NCBI RefSeq assembly: GCF_963082655.1
Contig: NC_081555.1
Location: forward strand, 178,281,853-178,345,852
Direction of reading: 5' to 3'
Length of the DNA stretch: 64,000 bases
Origin: Stomoxys calcitrans
Taxonomy: Eukaryota; Arthropoda; Insecta; Diptera; Muscidae
Shown here: piece after piece, positions 10,541 to 22,229 of the stretch
Layout: each line of letters starts with the position of its first letter
How positions within the stretch are numbered: position 1 is the stretch's first letter
Position numbers and translations under genes: made by a program
Notes under the pieces: generated by a model
What the model saw: the letters and a program-made list of their open reading frames with translations, nothing else
What the model was told of the DNA's origin: nothing
Databases searched by the model: none

Positions 10541-11885
10541 CAAGAAAATCTAGAATGACACGACAGTTTCAGCATGCATTGCAGATGCATGGGATCTGGT
10601 AGAACTTTACAAAAGGGAATTCACTCCTCTCAGTGAAGTGACGGAAGACACGAGTGCCAGCCGCCTCTTTCTTAATATGAATTTTGCCATTTCTGAAGGC
10701 TGCTTTCAATTCGTCATAACTGCTGCACGAAGAGGTAATCAATGTCTGTTAATCTAGTGGAACCATAAAGCTCATCGTCCATCACAAAGCGAAGAACGCT
10801 TTGTCATGCTGGCAACTCATGAACTGGGGTATGGGGTGATGACCTTTCTCTTCGAACATTTGCTGCGGTCGAACTAAAGGGTGATTTTTTTGAGGTTAGG
10901 ATTTTCATGCATTAGTATTTGACAGATCACGTGGGATTTCAGACATGGTGTCAAAGAGAAAGATGCTCAGTATGCTTTGACATTTCATCATGAATAGACT
11001 TACTAACGAGCAACGCTTGCAAATCATTGAATTTTATTACCAAAATCAGTGTTCGGTTCGAAATGTGTTCATTCACCGTAACGTTGCGTCCAACAGCATC
11101 TTTGAAAAAATACGGTCCAATGATTCCACCAGCGTACAAACCACACCAAACAGTGCATTTTTCGGGATGCATGGGCAGTTCTTGAACGGCTTCTGGTTGC
11201 TTTTCACTCCAAATGCGGCAATTTTGCTTATTTACGTAGCCATTCTACCAGAAATGAGCCTCATCGCTGAACACATGAATGAACACATTTCGAACCGAAC
11301 ACTGATTTTGGTAATAAAATTCAATGATTTGCAAGCGTTGCTCGTTAGTAAGTCTATTCATGATGAAATGTCAAAGCATACTGAGCATCTTTCTCTTTGA
11401 CACCATGTCTGAAATCCCACGTGATCTGTCAAATACTAATGCATGAAAATCCTAACCTCAAAAAAATCACCCTTTAAAACGTCTGTCTTTTTGCCCGTAA
11501 GCACGCTTCTTGTATCGGCAACAATCATCACAATTGATGCCCACTGAATGAACTCATCTAAGACATTCTGGATTCCCTTTGCGATTGATTGAGCTTTGCC
11601 TTCTTTTAATTTGAGCGCAGTCAACTTAATTTCTTTGGATTCCTACTTGAGGACCACAGCCTGATATTCAACGCTCTCAAGGTGTTTGCCATCATAGACC
11701 ATGCTCCATTTCTCCAGATAAAGCGTGCTTGCAAAGTACTCACCCGAACAGCTTCCTTGTGTAAAGCCTTGTGGATTCCTGACTGACATAGGGTTGGGAT
11801 ATCAATGCCCTCAGCGAAAAGCTGGCGGCAGATGGCAGCTTTGAGCTTGTATCAAGGTGTTTTGCAATGGCTGTTGAGTTATGCT
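10541..11885 (-). pseudogene. Decayed transposase-like gene, interrupted by foldback mariner
   Basis: Reading the minus strand from about 11760 downwards gives STLYLEKWSMVYDGKHLE, then a stop, LTALKLKEGKAQSIAKG, FIQWASIVMIVADTRSV and LTGKKTD (to about 11480). The frame resumes on the other side of the foldback with QQMFEEKGHHPIPQF, VLRFVMDDELYGSTR, DYLFVQQL, YDELKAAFRNGK, FRHFTERSEFPFVKF and IPCICNACWN (to about 10545). I recall similar ADTxSVNTGxKNG...CQHHVLDRVLR...DDEL proteins as repetitive insect and other invertebrate sequences, probably transposases with a hAT-like layout; the superfamily is not established. Stops and frameshifts show it is dead. The coding order across 10877-11474 shows the foldback inserted into it. 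Confidence 0.6.
10877..11474. mobile_element. Foldback mariner-derived element with perfect 199-bp inverted arms
   Basis: The left arm 10877-11075 and right arm 11276-11474 are exact reverse complements over 199 bp, enclosing a 200-bp centre. Termini read AAGGGTGATTTTTTTGAGG, flanked by TA on both sides (10875-10876 and 11475-11476), as expected for Tc1/mariner insertion. Each arm encodes an identical transposase N-terminus (MNRLTNEQRLQIIEFYYQNQ, with a helix-turn-helix expected here). The centre, on the minus strand, encodes a catalytic-core piece: VFSDEAHFW, then NGYVNKQNC, MHPEKCTVWCG and AGGIIGPYFF, with one stop after HFW. It is a non-autonomous derivative of an IS630-Tc1-mariner transposon. 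Confidence 0.93.
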
Positions 11886-11888
11886 TCC

Positions 11889-13937
11889 TTTTTATACCCA
11901 CCACCGAAGGATGGGGGTATATTCATTTTGTTATTCCGTTTTCAACACATCGAAATATCCCTTTCAGCGTAAAAATCTAAAACGATCTAGCCATATGCGT
12001 CCGTCTGTCTGTTGAAATCACGCTACAATCTTTAAAAATTGAGATATTGAGTTGAAAATTTGCACAGATTCTTTTTTTTTTGTCCATAAGCAGGTTAAAT
12101 TCGAAGATGGGCTATATCGGACTATATCTTGATATAGACCCCATATAGACCGATCCTCCGATTTAGGGTCTAAGGCCCATAAAAGCTAAATTTTTTATCC
12201 GATTTCGCTGAAATTTGCGACAGTGAGTTGTGTTAGGCCTTTTGAAATCCTTCTTCAATTTGGCCTAGATCGGACCAGATTTGGATATAGCTGCCATATA
12301 AACCGATCTTCCGATTTAGGGTCTTAGGCCCATAAAAGCCACATTTATTATCTGATGTTGCTGAAATTTGGAACAGTGAGTTGTGTTAGTCTATTTGACA
12401 TCCTTCGTTAATTTGGTCCGGATCGGTGCAGATTTGGATATAGCTGTCATATAGACCGATTCTCCGATTGAGGGTTTTAGGCCCATAAAAGCCACATTTA
12501 TTATCCGATTTTGCTGAAATTTGGGACAGTGAGTTGTGTTATGCCCTCCAACATCCTTTGTGAATTTGGTTCAGATCGGTCCAGATTTGAATATAGCTGT
12601 CATATAGACCGATCCTCCGATTAAGGGTTTTAGGCCCATAAAAGCCACATTTATTATCCGATTTTGCTGAAATTCGGGACAGTGAGTTGTGTTAGTTAAT
12701 TTGGCCCGGATCGGTCCAGATTTGGATATAGCTGCCATATAGACCGCTCCTCCGATAAAGGTTTTTAGGCCCATAAAAGCCACATTTATTGTTCGATTTT
12801 GCTGAAATTTGGGACGGTGAGTTGTGTTAGTTAATTTGGCCCGGATCGGTCCAGATTTGGATATAGCTGCCATATAGACCGATCCTCAGATTTAGGGTTT
12901 TAAGCCCATAAAAGCCACATTTATTATCCAATTTTGCTGAAATTTGGGACAGTGAGTTGTGTTAGGCCCCTCGACATCCTTCGTCAATTTGGCCTACATC
13001 GGACCAGATATGGATATAGCTGCCATATAGACCGATCCTCAGATTAAGGGTTTTAGGCCCATAAAAGCCACATTTATTATCCGATTTTGCTGAAATTTGG
13101 GACAGTGAGTTGTGTTTGGCCCTTCGACATCCTTCGTCAATTCGGCTCAGATCGGTCCAGATTTGGATATAGCTGTCATATAGACCGATCCTCCGATTAA
13201 AGGTTTTAGGCCCATAAAAGCCACATTTATTATCCCATTTTGCTGAAATTCGGGACAGTGAGTTATGTTTGGCCCTACGACATCCTTCGTCAGTTTGGCT
13301 CAGATCGGTCTAGATTTGGATACAGCTACCATATAGACTGATCCTCCGATTTAGTGTCTTAGGCCCATAAAAGGCGCATTTATTGTCCTATGTCGTGGAA
13401 ATTTGGGACATTGAGTTAGGTTAAGCCCCTTGATATACTTCTGCAATATGGCACAGATCGGTCCAGATTTGGATATAGCTGCCATATAGATCGATCTCTC
13501 GGTTTTAGGTTTTGGGGCCATAAAGGCGCATTTATTGTCCGATTTTACTGGAATTTGAGACAGTGAGTTTGGTTAGGCTCTTCGACGACCTTTTTCATTT
13601 TGGCCCAGATCGGTCCAGATTTGGATAAAGCTGCCATGTAGACCGATATCCCCATAAAAGGTGTATTTATAATCCGATTTCACTGAAATTTGACACAGTG
13701 ACTTATGTCAGGCTTTTCGACATACGTGTCGAATATGGTTCCGATTGGTTTATTTTTAGATATGGCAACTGTACTTATTATTATTTGGTCCAAATCGGAA
13801 CATGTTTCGATATAACTGCTATGGGACATAAGGTATGCAATTTTCACCGGATTTTAATGAAAGGTGGCTTACATATATAACCGAGGTGGTGGGTATCCAA
13901 AGTTCGGCCCGGCCGAACTTTATGCCTTTTTACTTGT
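11889..13937 (-). mobile_element. Family H element, nearly full length, type-B 153-bp array
   Basis: On the plus strand it starts with the tail (TTTTTATACCCACCACCGAAG, GTCCGTCTGTCTGTTGAAAT) and ends with the head (AAGTTCGGCCCGGCCGAACTT near 13899-13921, then TTTTTACTTGT), so the element lies on the minus strand. Between them the landmark ACCGATC recurs with spacings 153, 153, 153, 135, 135, 153, 153, 153, 153 and 152 bp (12151 to 13644). Units share ATATAGCTGCCATATAGACC, GGCCCATAAAAG and GAAATTTGGGACAGTGAGTT. Minus-strand ORFs inside repeat a 51-residue pseudo-peptide and are not genes. Confidence 0.9.
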
Positions 13938-16249
13938 TTTTTCAACATATCCTCAGATGCGCCGTTTCAAGACATTTCTCAAAAAGCCCAAATAAATTTT
14001 CTTTTTTCAAAATTTGTTTCTTCATTGCGCGCATTATTTTTCTGAGTGCCTAAGTGTGTGTGTGTGTGTGAAAAAGTACATGCTTTCCAAAGACTGACAC
14101 TTGTACAAATTACCCACCCGTTGATGTCGGCTCACACAATAGCTACTCATGACAAAAAAGTATGGGGGGAGAGTAAGAAAAAACAAAGATTCACATAACT
14201 AAGGGGTATGTGTAAAGCTGGCCATTTCAGAGAATGAACGCCCAAGTATTTGTTGCTCTACCATTATCCTCTTTATCACACCATGCTGGCACTTGGCGTA
14301 TTTGCAATTTTCACAAAGATTTTCTATACTCAGAATGGACTTGACTCAAAGAATGGTCATCAACAAGCTATCAGTAGGCCGTCCTATAAATTAAAACCCC
14401 TATTATTTTTGAGGTATATTAACTTGACTTTACCTTAAATTTCAGACCGTACTTTTATTCATAATTCTATTGAATAATCCTTAAAGGCAAGCAGTCACCC
14501 TAGCAGCCATGCAGTTTACATTTCACATTGTCACTCCTTTCGAAGTTCAACCATTTGTTTTGTCATCTTCACACAGCCTCTTCATAGAAATGACAATATT
14601 TGGTATCACACCTCCAACAAACGCTTGACGAGGGGAAAAATATGTTCATGATGGACTTTTTTTTTGTCATCAACAAGAAATAACAATAAATAACTGACTG
14701 GAACAAGGCTTCAACGCAAAAACCTCGGAATTGCTGCTGAAAGTCCACTCTGGTGTTGGGGCGGAAACCCAGTGCCACGATGAGCAAACACTTGATGAGT
14801 TTTTGTCATAATTTGAATACAATTTGAAATTAAATAAGATTAATAGCTCTTGAACATGTTATCAGTGCGTTTTTTTTTGGATTTTTATCCAGAGTCTGTC
14901 GAGAAGGCGGGCCAAGAGGTACCCTCTCCATTGGCATGTCAACAAACAACCAACATCAGCCATGAGTGGGTAACCATTATCACACCCAACTCTGGGACTT
15001 TTGCTGCTTTGGCTTGTTTGCCTGCCATAATTTGACACTCTTGTTGACCAAATTGATGTTCCTTGCCCCTCCAGCAAAAAACATAAAAACCGAATAACTG
15101 TTAGAATTTCTTCTTAAAACTTTGGGTTATTTTTGTTGTGGTGTCTGAAGCGTGGAGCCAAGGAGGTGGCACTATGGCTCTTGTATTTATGTTCTCTAAA
15201 TGTCAACTTCAAAAAATGACTAATGATCCATCACTGAGTGAAGTTCGAAAGCACTTGGCTCCCACTCTCCTCCTACAGAGTGATGTCCTGTTAGACATTG
15301 GTTATTTCCCTAGGGAAACACCATGGCACATTGCCTGCTCATGTCCAATAGTGTTGTCTGAAAACGCCATCATTTGTTTCATTCCTTCATTCATTTGTGC
15401 AATGCGGTTGGAGCTGAAATTGCATGGCAAGTTCACAGCTTTAAGCAGCAGAATCAGTAGCAGCAACAAAAACAAGGACGAGGACATTAACAGCAGGAAC
15501 AACTTGAAAAATTTTGTTTGTGGGCCAAGTGCTGTTTTTGGATTGCCATGATGTTTAAGATAAGCTTGTGGGTGCAAAGGGCTCAAAGGAGTAGGGCCAG
15601 GAGCTTGAAGCTGTGTCAGCAACTATAATTGAATCATCATCAGCAGCAGTGGCAGTAGCAGCAGCAGCAGCAGCTTCTTTCCAACATTGATTTGTAGCTT
15701 TTTGTTATGGTTTTTGCCATCATCAGAACTGCAATATTTCCCATAAGCTTCGTAGTCATCCTTGTCTTTGCCAACATCATGGTCGTCAGCAGCCGGAGTA
15801 GCACTATCGTTTCCTGACAATAATTGCTAAAAGTGGTTGTCAAAACTTTTCATTTTATAATTTTATGTGCTCAACTCAGGTCAGGTCAGATCGGAACAGG
15901 ACAGGACAGGACAGGACAGAAGACAATTTTATGATTTTAATGATTTCAAATTCATTTCACACAGTTGAAAATTAATTCTCTTCTTCACTTAATGAAGCCA
16001 TGGATCATTAACAGAAGTTTCATTACTGCAGCAAAAAGCCTGAGAGCATGAAAGAAAAACAGGTGTTAGAATTTAAGCAATATTTGTTTGCAGAATTTGA
16101 AACTTTAAGTGGTTTTTTGGCAATTTGCATGACATACTAATGGTGGGGAAGGAATTTTATCAAATAATCATTAAAAAATAAAAGTTGTTTGCTGTAAAAA
16201 CAATGATTTAGAATCAAGTTGGTGGAATGATTGCAGTTGGACTTATGTT
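13938..16249. other. Unique non-coding block with simple repeats
   Basis: No recognised transposon. Simple repeats: (GT)n at 14054-14070; CAG-rich run at 15641-15674; five ACAGG units at 15895-15919 after a TCAGG-type run. ORFs encoding poly-Leu, poly-Cys or poly-Met across the CAG run are by-products of the repeat. Confidence 0.5.
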
Positions 16250-19200
16250 GTGGTTAACATTTTTCAACCGAGAGATCGGTCTCCATGACAGCTTTATCCA
16301 AATCTGGACCGATCTGTGCCATATTGCAGAAGAATGTCAAGGGGCTTAACTTAACTCACCGTCCCAAATTTCGGCGACATCGGAAAATAAATGCGCCGTT
16401 TAAGGGCCCAAAATTTAAAACCTAGAGACCGGTCTACAAGGCAGCTATATCCAAATCTGGACCAATCTGTGCTATATTGCAGAAGTATGTCAAAGGGCTT
16501 AACTTAACTCACTGTCCCAAATTTCGGCGACATCGGACAATAAATGCGCCTTTTATGGCCCCAAAACCTTAAATCGAGAGTTCGGTCTACATGGCAGCTA
16601 TATCCAAATCTGGACCGATCTTAGCCAAAATGAAAAAGGATGTCGACTGGCCTAACGCAATTCACGGTCCCCAATTTCGGTGACATCGGACAATGAATGC
16701 GCCTTTTATGGGTCCAAAACCTTAAATCGAGAGATCGGTTTATATGGCAGCTATATTCAAATCTGAACCGATCTGGGCCAAATTGAAGAAGAATGTCGAA
16801 GAGCCTAACACAACTCACTGTCTCAAATTTTCAGCGACATCGGATAATAAATGCGCCTTTTATGGCCCCAAAACTTCCAATCGAGAGATCGGTCTATATG
16901 GCAGCTATATCCAAACCAGGACCGACCTGGACCAAATTGAAGAAGGATGTCGAAGGGCCATGCGCAACTCACTGTTCCAAATTTCGGTGACATCGTAAAA
17001 TAAATGCGCCTTTTATGGGCCCAAAACCTTAAATCGAGAGGTCGGTCTATATGGCAGCTACATCCAAATCAGAACCGATCTGAGCCAAATTGAAGAAGAA
17101 AGTCGAAGGGCTTAACACATCTCACTGTCCCAAATTTCAGCGACATCGGACAATAAATGCTCCTTTTATGGCTCAAAAAACCTAAAACCGAGAGATCGGT
17201 CTACATGGCAGCTATATCCAAATCTGGACCGATCTGTGCTATATTGCAGAAGTATGTCAAGGGGCTTAACAACTCACCGTCCCAAATTTCGGCGACATCG
17301 GAAAATAAATGCGCCTTTTATGGGCCGAAAACCTAAAACCGAGAGACCGGTCTATATGGCAGCTATATCCAAATCTAGACCGATCTTAGCCAAATTAAAA
17401 AAGGATGTCGACTGGCCTAACGCAATTCACGGTCCCCAATTTCGGTGATATCGGACAATGAATGCGCCTTTTATGAGCCCAAAACCTTAAATAGAGAGAA
17501 CGGTCTACATAGCAGTTATATCCAAATCTTGGCCGATCTGAGAGGGATGTCAAAAGGCCTTACACAACTCTCTGTTTCAAATTATGACAAAATGTGGCTT
17601 TTATGGACCTAAGACCCTAAATCGGCGGATCGGTCTATATGGGGATTATATCCATCTTCGAACTTAGCCTGCTTATGGACAAGAAAAGAGTCTGTGCAAA
17701 GTTTCAGCTCAATATCTCTATTTTTAAAGACTGTAGCGTGATTTCAACAGACAGACGGACGGACAGACCGACGGTCAGTCCATTCGGATAAGCTCGAGAA
17801 GCAAAATCGGGAGATCGGTTTATATGGCAGCTGTATCAAGCTATAGATCGATTCAGACCAAATTGCACACATAATGGGAGAAGCCATTGTACAAAATTTC
17901 TGCCAAATTGGATGACAATTGCGCCTTCCAGAGGATCAAGAAGTCAAGATCCCAGATTGTTTTATATGGTAGCTATATCAATTTATGACCCGATGTGACC
18001 CATTTATGACCCATACTAAACACAATTGTTGGAAGTCATAACAAAACACCTCATGCAAAATTTCAACCAAATCGGATAAGAACTGCGACCTCTAGCGGCT
18101 CAAGAAGTCAAGACCCAAGATCGGTTTATATAGCAGCTATATCAGGTTATGAACCGATTTGAACCATACTTAGCACAGTGGTTGAAAGCCAAAACACCAC
18201 GTGTAAAATTTCATTCAAATCGGAATCCAATTCCGCCCTTAAGAGGCTTAAGAAGTCAATACCGTAGATCGGTTTATATGGCATCTATTCAAAACATAGA
18301 CCGATTTGGCACAATTACAATACCAACTGACCTACACTAATAAAAAGTATTTGTGCAAAATGTCATGCACCTAGCTTTACACCTTCGAAAAATAGCGTGC
18401 TATCGGCAGACATACGGACGGACATGGCTATATCGACTTAAAATGTCATGACGATCAATAATATATACTTTACTAGCCGAACTGGGCCCGTTGTGCTGAG
18501 TCTTCTATAACTCTCTAATATCTTTATAGTGTGGGGACACATCGCCTAAAATGCGGATATCGAATTCATGCCATTGTAGCCTATGACGCTGAACGCCCTA
18601 TGACGCTTTAATGTTGGCGACATTAGCGCTTTGCACTGAAATTAAATATCAAATTCGTTCTTTATTCCCAACGGAAATGAAGTTCTGTTTAGGGGGTGCT
18701 TTAGGGCGTACCCCAAAACACTTGGCTCCAAAATTGGATATCAAATTCTTTTACTGCTCTCGTAATCTACTCCCTAATACCTTTCATTTGAGTCCCATAT
18801 AGTCATGGTCGGCTAATATACCCATTTGGGGGTATTTGGGGTTTGGTGACCTCCCATTACTTGGACCTAATGTTTTATGCCATATTTGTAATCTACTCCC
18901 GAATACCTTTCATTTGAAATTAAAGTGCAATATGTCTGTTTGGGTGAATTTTAGGGTTGGGGCGGCCCAATGGGTACTTAGACTAAAATTTTAATAACAT
19001 ATTCGTATTCTACTCTCCAATACCTTTTATTTGATACCTATATTGTCTCGATGGGTCCACTTTTGAGTTTGGGTTGTGTTTTTGGCATAAGGGGGAGGGT
19101 CCGTCCCCTTTCTGATACCGAAAATTATATAGTCTATGTTTCCTTCCAGACCAACCTACATGCGAAAATTTCGAGAAAATCGGTTCTGCCGTTTTTCAGT

Positions 19201-19426
19201 CTATTCGGAACAAACAAAGCGAGTCCCATATATCCGTGATTGGCTAATGTGTCCATTTTGGGCGTTTTTGTGGGGGTGACCCCCTATACCCCCGTTTTTG
19301 AGTCTATACGGAACAAACAAACACAAATTGAATTTTATATATAAAATGGGGTCTTAGACGCATATTTCGAGGTGTTACAAACAGAATGACGAAATTAGTA
19401 TAGCCCCATTGTATGGTGGAGGTTAT
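16250..19426 (+). mobile_element. Family H composite: type-B array, GTCY junction, type-A array, tail; split by family C
   Basis: A type-B array (16270-17650) has GGTCT landmarks spaced 153, 153, 153, 154, 153, 154, 151, 153 and 130 bp. A tail-type segment follows (CTTATGGACAAG, GTGCAAAGTTTCAGCTCAAT) and enters a short GTCY tract (17749-17776). The sequence then jumps into the interior of a type-A copy (CATTCGGATAAGCTCGAGAAG) and continues as type-A units to a second tail (ACGGACATGGCTATATCGAC, about 18417). The last tail portion (GAGGTGTTACAAACAGAATG, ATGGTGGAGGTTATAAA) resumes after the family C insertion at about 19344-19426. No head is present at the left. Confidence 0.85.
18471..19343 (+). 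mobile_element. Family C repeat inserted in the TA tract of an H element
   Basis: Starts TACTAGCCGAACTGGGCCCG and ends ...CAAACACAAATTGAATTTTA then TATATAA. The body repeats phrases such as ATACCTTTCATTTGA, GATCGGTCCACTTTTGAT (diverged) and GAGGGTCCGTCCCC, with GAAAATTTCGAGAAAATCGG and CCGTTTTTCAGTCTAT near its end. A short remnant (TTAATGTTGGCGACATT, about 18608-18626) of the SINE seen in two other C copies lies near the head. The class is unknown; no coding capacity was recognised. Confidence 0.75.
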
Positions 19427-21299
19427 AAAACAATTTTGCCAGCCGGGCGACTCGTACCCTATCAGTGCCATGTGAATTTTTGGTGGTGCAAATTTTTTCT
19501 CGCACGCAAGAACACATTTTTTAAAACCGACCCCTGTCAGCAGTACCTGTTACTAGTTCGGTAAATAGTATTTGAGAGCCAAATGCATAAATAACTACAT
19601 TTCTTAGAATTATATGTAAAATTGAACCGCAGAGACAAAATTGGCTTCAAAAGATAGCCACTGAACTAGATGATGGTGCCAACTGGATACTGGCTGACTT
19701 ATTTTATAAATAGCAAGTTCGATGTACGCATTTATCTTGGCCAATTCACATCTTGAGAAGAAAGAAGGACATTTTAAGCAAAAGCAAAATGATCCAAGCA
19801 TACTAGAATTTGTTTGGCCATGGAAAAATTAAACTCTCTTCTTTGTATATCCTTGCAAGGACTCAGCTGCATTGTGCCCTGCAACAACCTCTAACTTATG
19901 TCACTACTCACTTCCACAATACAACCAAATCACATACCATTTGGAGTAGTTACTCTAGGACCATTGACAGAGTAACCAGTAGAAGTGATTTAGTGAATGG
20001 GTCTGGTCATGCAGCAGCAAAAGGATATGGCACAGCAAACATTCGAGATTGAAGGGAAAGTTCAAGTGATACTCCAAATGGACAATTTAAATCAAAAAAT
20101 GTGATAAAAATAAAACGCACACAATGTTGTCGTAGGAGGATCTCGTGCGGAAGAACACACTTTGATGATGGTCTGTCGCTGTCTCTGTTTCTGTTCAAGT
20201 TGTTGAGTTTTTGGGTGGCTGCTGACGTTGGTGTTCTGATTGAATATTTCAATGTAGGCAACTGCTGGCAGGATTTTAAAAAAGGTTCACTGTTTTTTTC
20301 TTTTAAGGGAGCATGAAGGAAAACGCAAAAAATAATCCTCAACCATTGTAAAGCCAGAGCACGACGCATTTCCATTGCCCCCTCTGATCAGATCAAATCA
20401 GCTCAACTTCAGTGGTTTCATCTCATCCGGACTTTCATCTCATCACATCACATTTATTGCAATAATAAATTTTATTGAAAACTGAAAATCCACAAAAAAA
20501 AAAAGAAGAAACGCAGCGGAGGAAAACCCAGCATAATTTCCATCAATGCCAATACTCGACACTTTATGTAAGCCAGTCAGTGAGCCAAGCAAGCAGCTGG
20601 CAAGCTGTTTGCAAATGCTTGCACAATAAAGCTGGGTACTGGCAATCATAGTGGAGGTAAGTGCAAGGTAGTCATTCGAAGTCTTGTTGCTTCCGCAGTT
20701 GACGCTTTTCCTCGTTAATAACTTTAACGTTCATATTTTACATCCGTTTCCTTATGGCAGGGTGGGAGGGGGGAGGGCAAAAAACCGAGTATGGAAAGCG
20801 AAAAGAGCAAAAATACCACTGCCAACAACCCAAATAGGTATTCCTTCATTCGAGCAGTCTCATTGATTGTGTTCGTATCCCTAGTCATCCATTTTGAGCT
20901 GATCCGTTTGTTGGATACGTTGTTTCTGGTTTGCCCTCCCCCCATTCCCCATCCCCAGCAACACCGACCTTTGAGACTATGATGGACGCTGGCAAATAAA
21001 TGAAAATAATTCAAATGAACATTTCTGTTAGCTTTCCAAAATTGATTCTAAAATCATTTTGATTTATGCAACACATTGCACCATACGGTGCACGCGGCTC
21101 TTTTATGCGCATCTCATCATTGGAGGGAGCAGGCGAACAACAACAGCCAATAGCTACATACCTCGAAAGTAATACCAAACAAACACAGCAACAACAACAG
21201 CAGTACTAACATCAAGAGCAATGACATCCCGATGACAACCAGATTCACAAATACAGAGGTCAATGCACCGTGGGCTTGGTTGTGAAAATGTTTCCGTTG
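19427..21299. other. Unique non-coding block
   Basis: No shared repeat family. TTG/CAA-rich and poly-A/G patches (for example 20490-20508 and 20758-20780). ORFs such as 20007-20375 on the minus strand lack any recognisable domain. Confidence 0.45.
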
Positions 21300-22135
21300 A
21301 TCATTATTCCGTTTGTAACACCACGAAATAATGACCAGAGACCTTACAACGTATTTATATTCTTGATCGTCTTGACATTTTGAGTAGATGTGGCCATGTC
21401 CTTCCGTACGTCGGTTTGTCGATAGCACGAATAAAGGAATCCGCTTGAAACTTTGCACAGATACTTCATATTGATGTAGGTCATTGGGGATTGCCAACGG
21501 ACCATCTCGGTTCAGATTTGAATATAGACACCATATAAACCGATCCCCAGTTTTGACTTCCTAAGCCCCTAGAGACATAAATTTTCATCCGATTTGGCAA
21601 AATGACTTGGGTTCTGACTTCCAATATCAGTGCCGAGTATGGTTCGAAACAGTTATAGCCCCCATCATAAGCGTAAAGAGGCTAATGGGGGATGGGCTAA
21701 GCAACCACAGAATAGTTTAGGCCGCCGTCAGAATTTTAAAAACTACGTTGTGTTCGACAAAATTTTTGTGCTTTCTAAAGTAGGTTAGGCTCACAAGACA
21801 AATGGGCTGATGACGCAAATGGTCCCCATACAAAACCGATATCCGGATTTGACTAATTGAACTCCTAAAAGCCTCGGTTTTCATCCGATTTGGCTGACAA
21901 TTGGCACAACGTCTTTCGTTCTGACTTCCAACATCAGTGCTGAGTATGATCTGAATCGGTCTATAAACTGATGTGGCCCCATATAAACCCATCCCCAGTT
22001 TTTTAACTCTTATGCCCCTAGAGATCTCAATTTTCATCAGATTTGGCTGAAACTTGGTACAAGACCCTTTGTTCTGAATTCTCACGTCTTTGCCGAGTAT
22101 GATCGAAATCGGTCAATGAACTGGAATCTTATATA
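21300..22135 (-). mobile_element. Family H element, headless
   Basis: Plus-strand reading begins with the reversed tail (TTCCGTTTGTAACACC, TATATTCTTGATCGTCTTGA, GGCCATGTCCTTCCGT), then TTTGCACAGATA and diverged units with ATATAAACCGATC...CAGTTTTGA and TTTTCATCCGATTTGGC. It stops at about 22135 where family C sequence begins. Units are diverged and irregular, suggesting an older copy. Confidence 0.75.
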
Positions 22136-22229
22136 TTATGTAAGGCAAATGTCAATAAACACTACATCTCTTTCCCCCCCTCCAATTCCTAATTTCCTCT
22201 CGCCAACGCAATGCACTACATTCATAGGG

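Noticed and set aside
12571..12873. ORFs with repeats such as MAAISKSGPIRAKLTNTTH, and opposite-strand ones such as CHIDRSLDLRFWAHKRRIY in many arrays
   Set aside because: They arise because the 153-bp unit is divisible by three. They occur in both strands, decay freely and lie in a non-coding Helitron-like element.
13938..14000. Continuation of the transposase pseudogene beyond the H element (minus-strand NLFGLFEKCLETAHLRIC)
   Set aside because: Short and not clearly related to the remembered family; continuity across the H insertion could not be shown.
16270..17650. Regularly spaced repeats as a CRISPR array
   Set aside because: Whole 153-bp units are repeated without unique spacers, and the sequence is eukaryotic transposon DNA.
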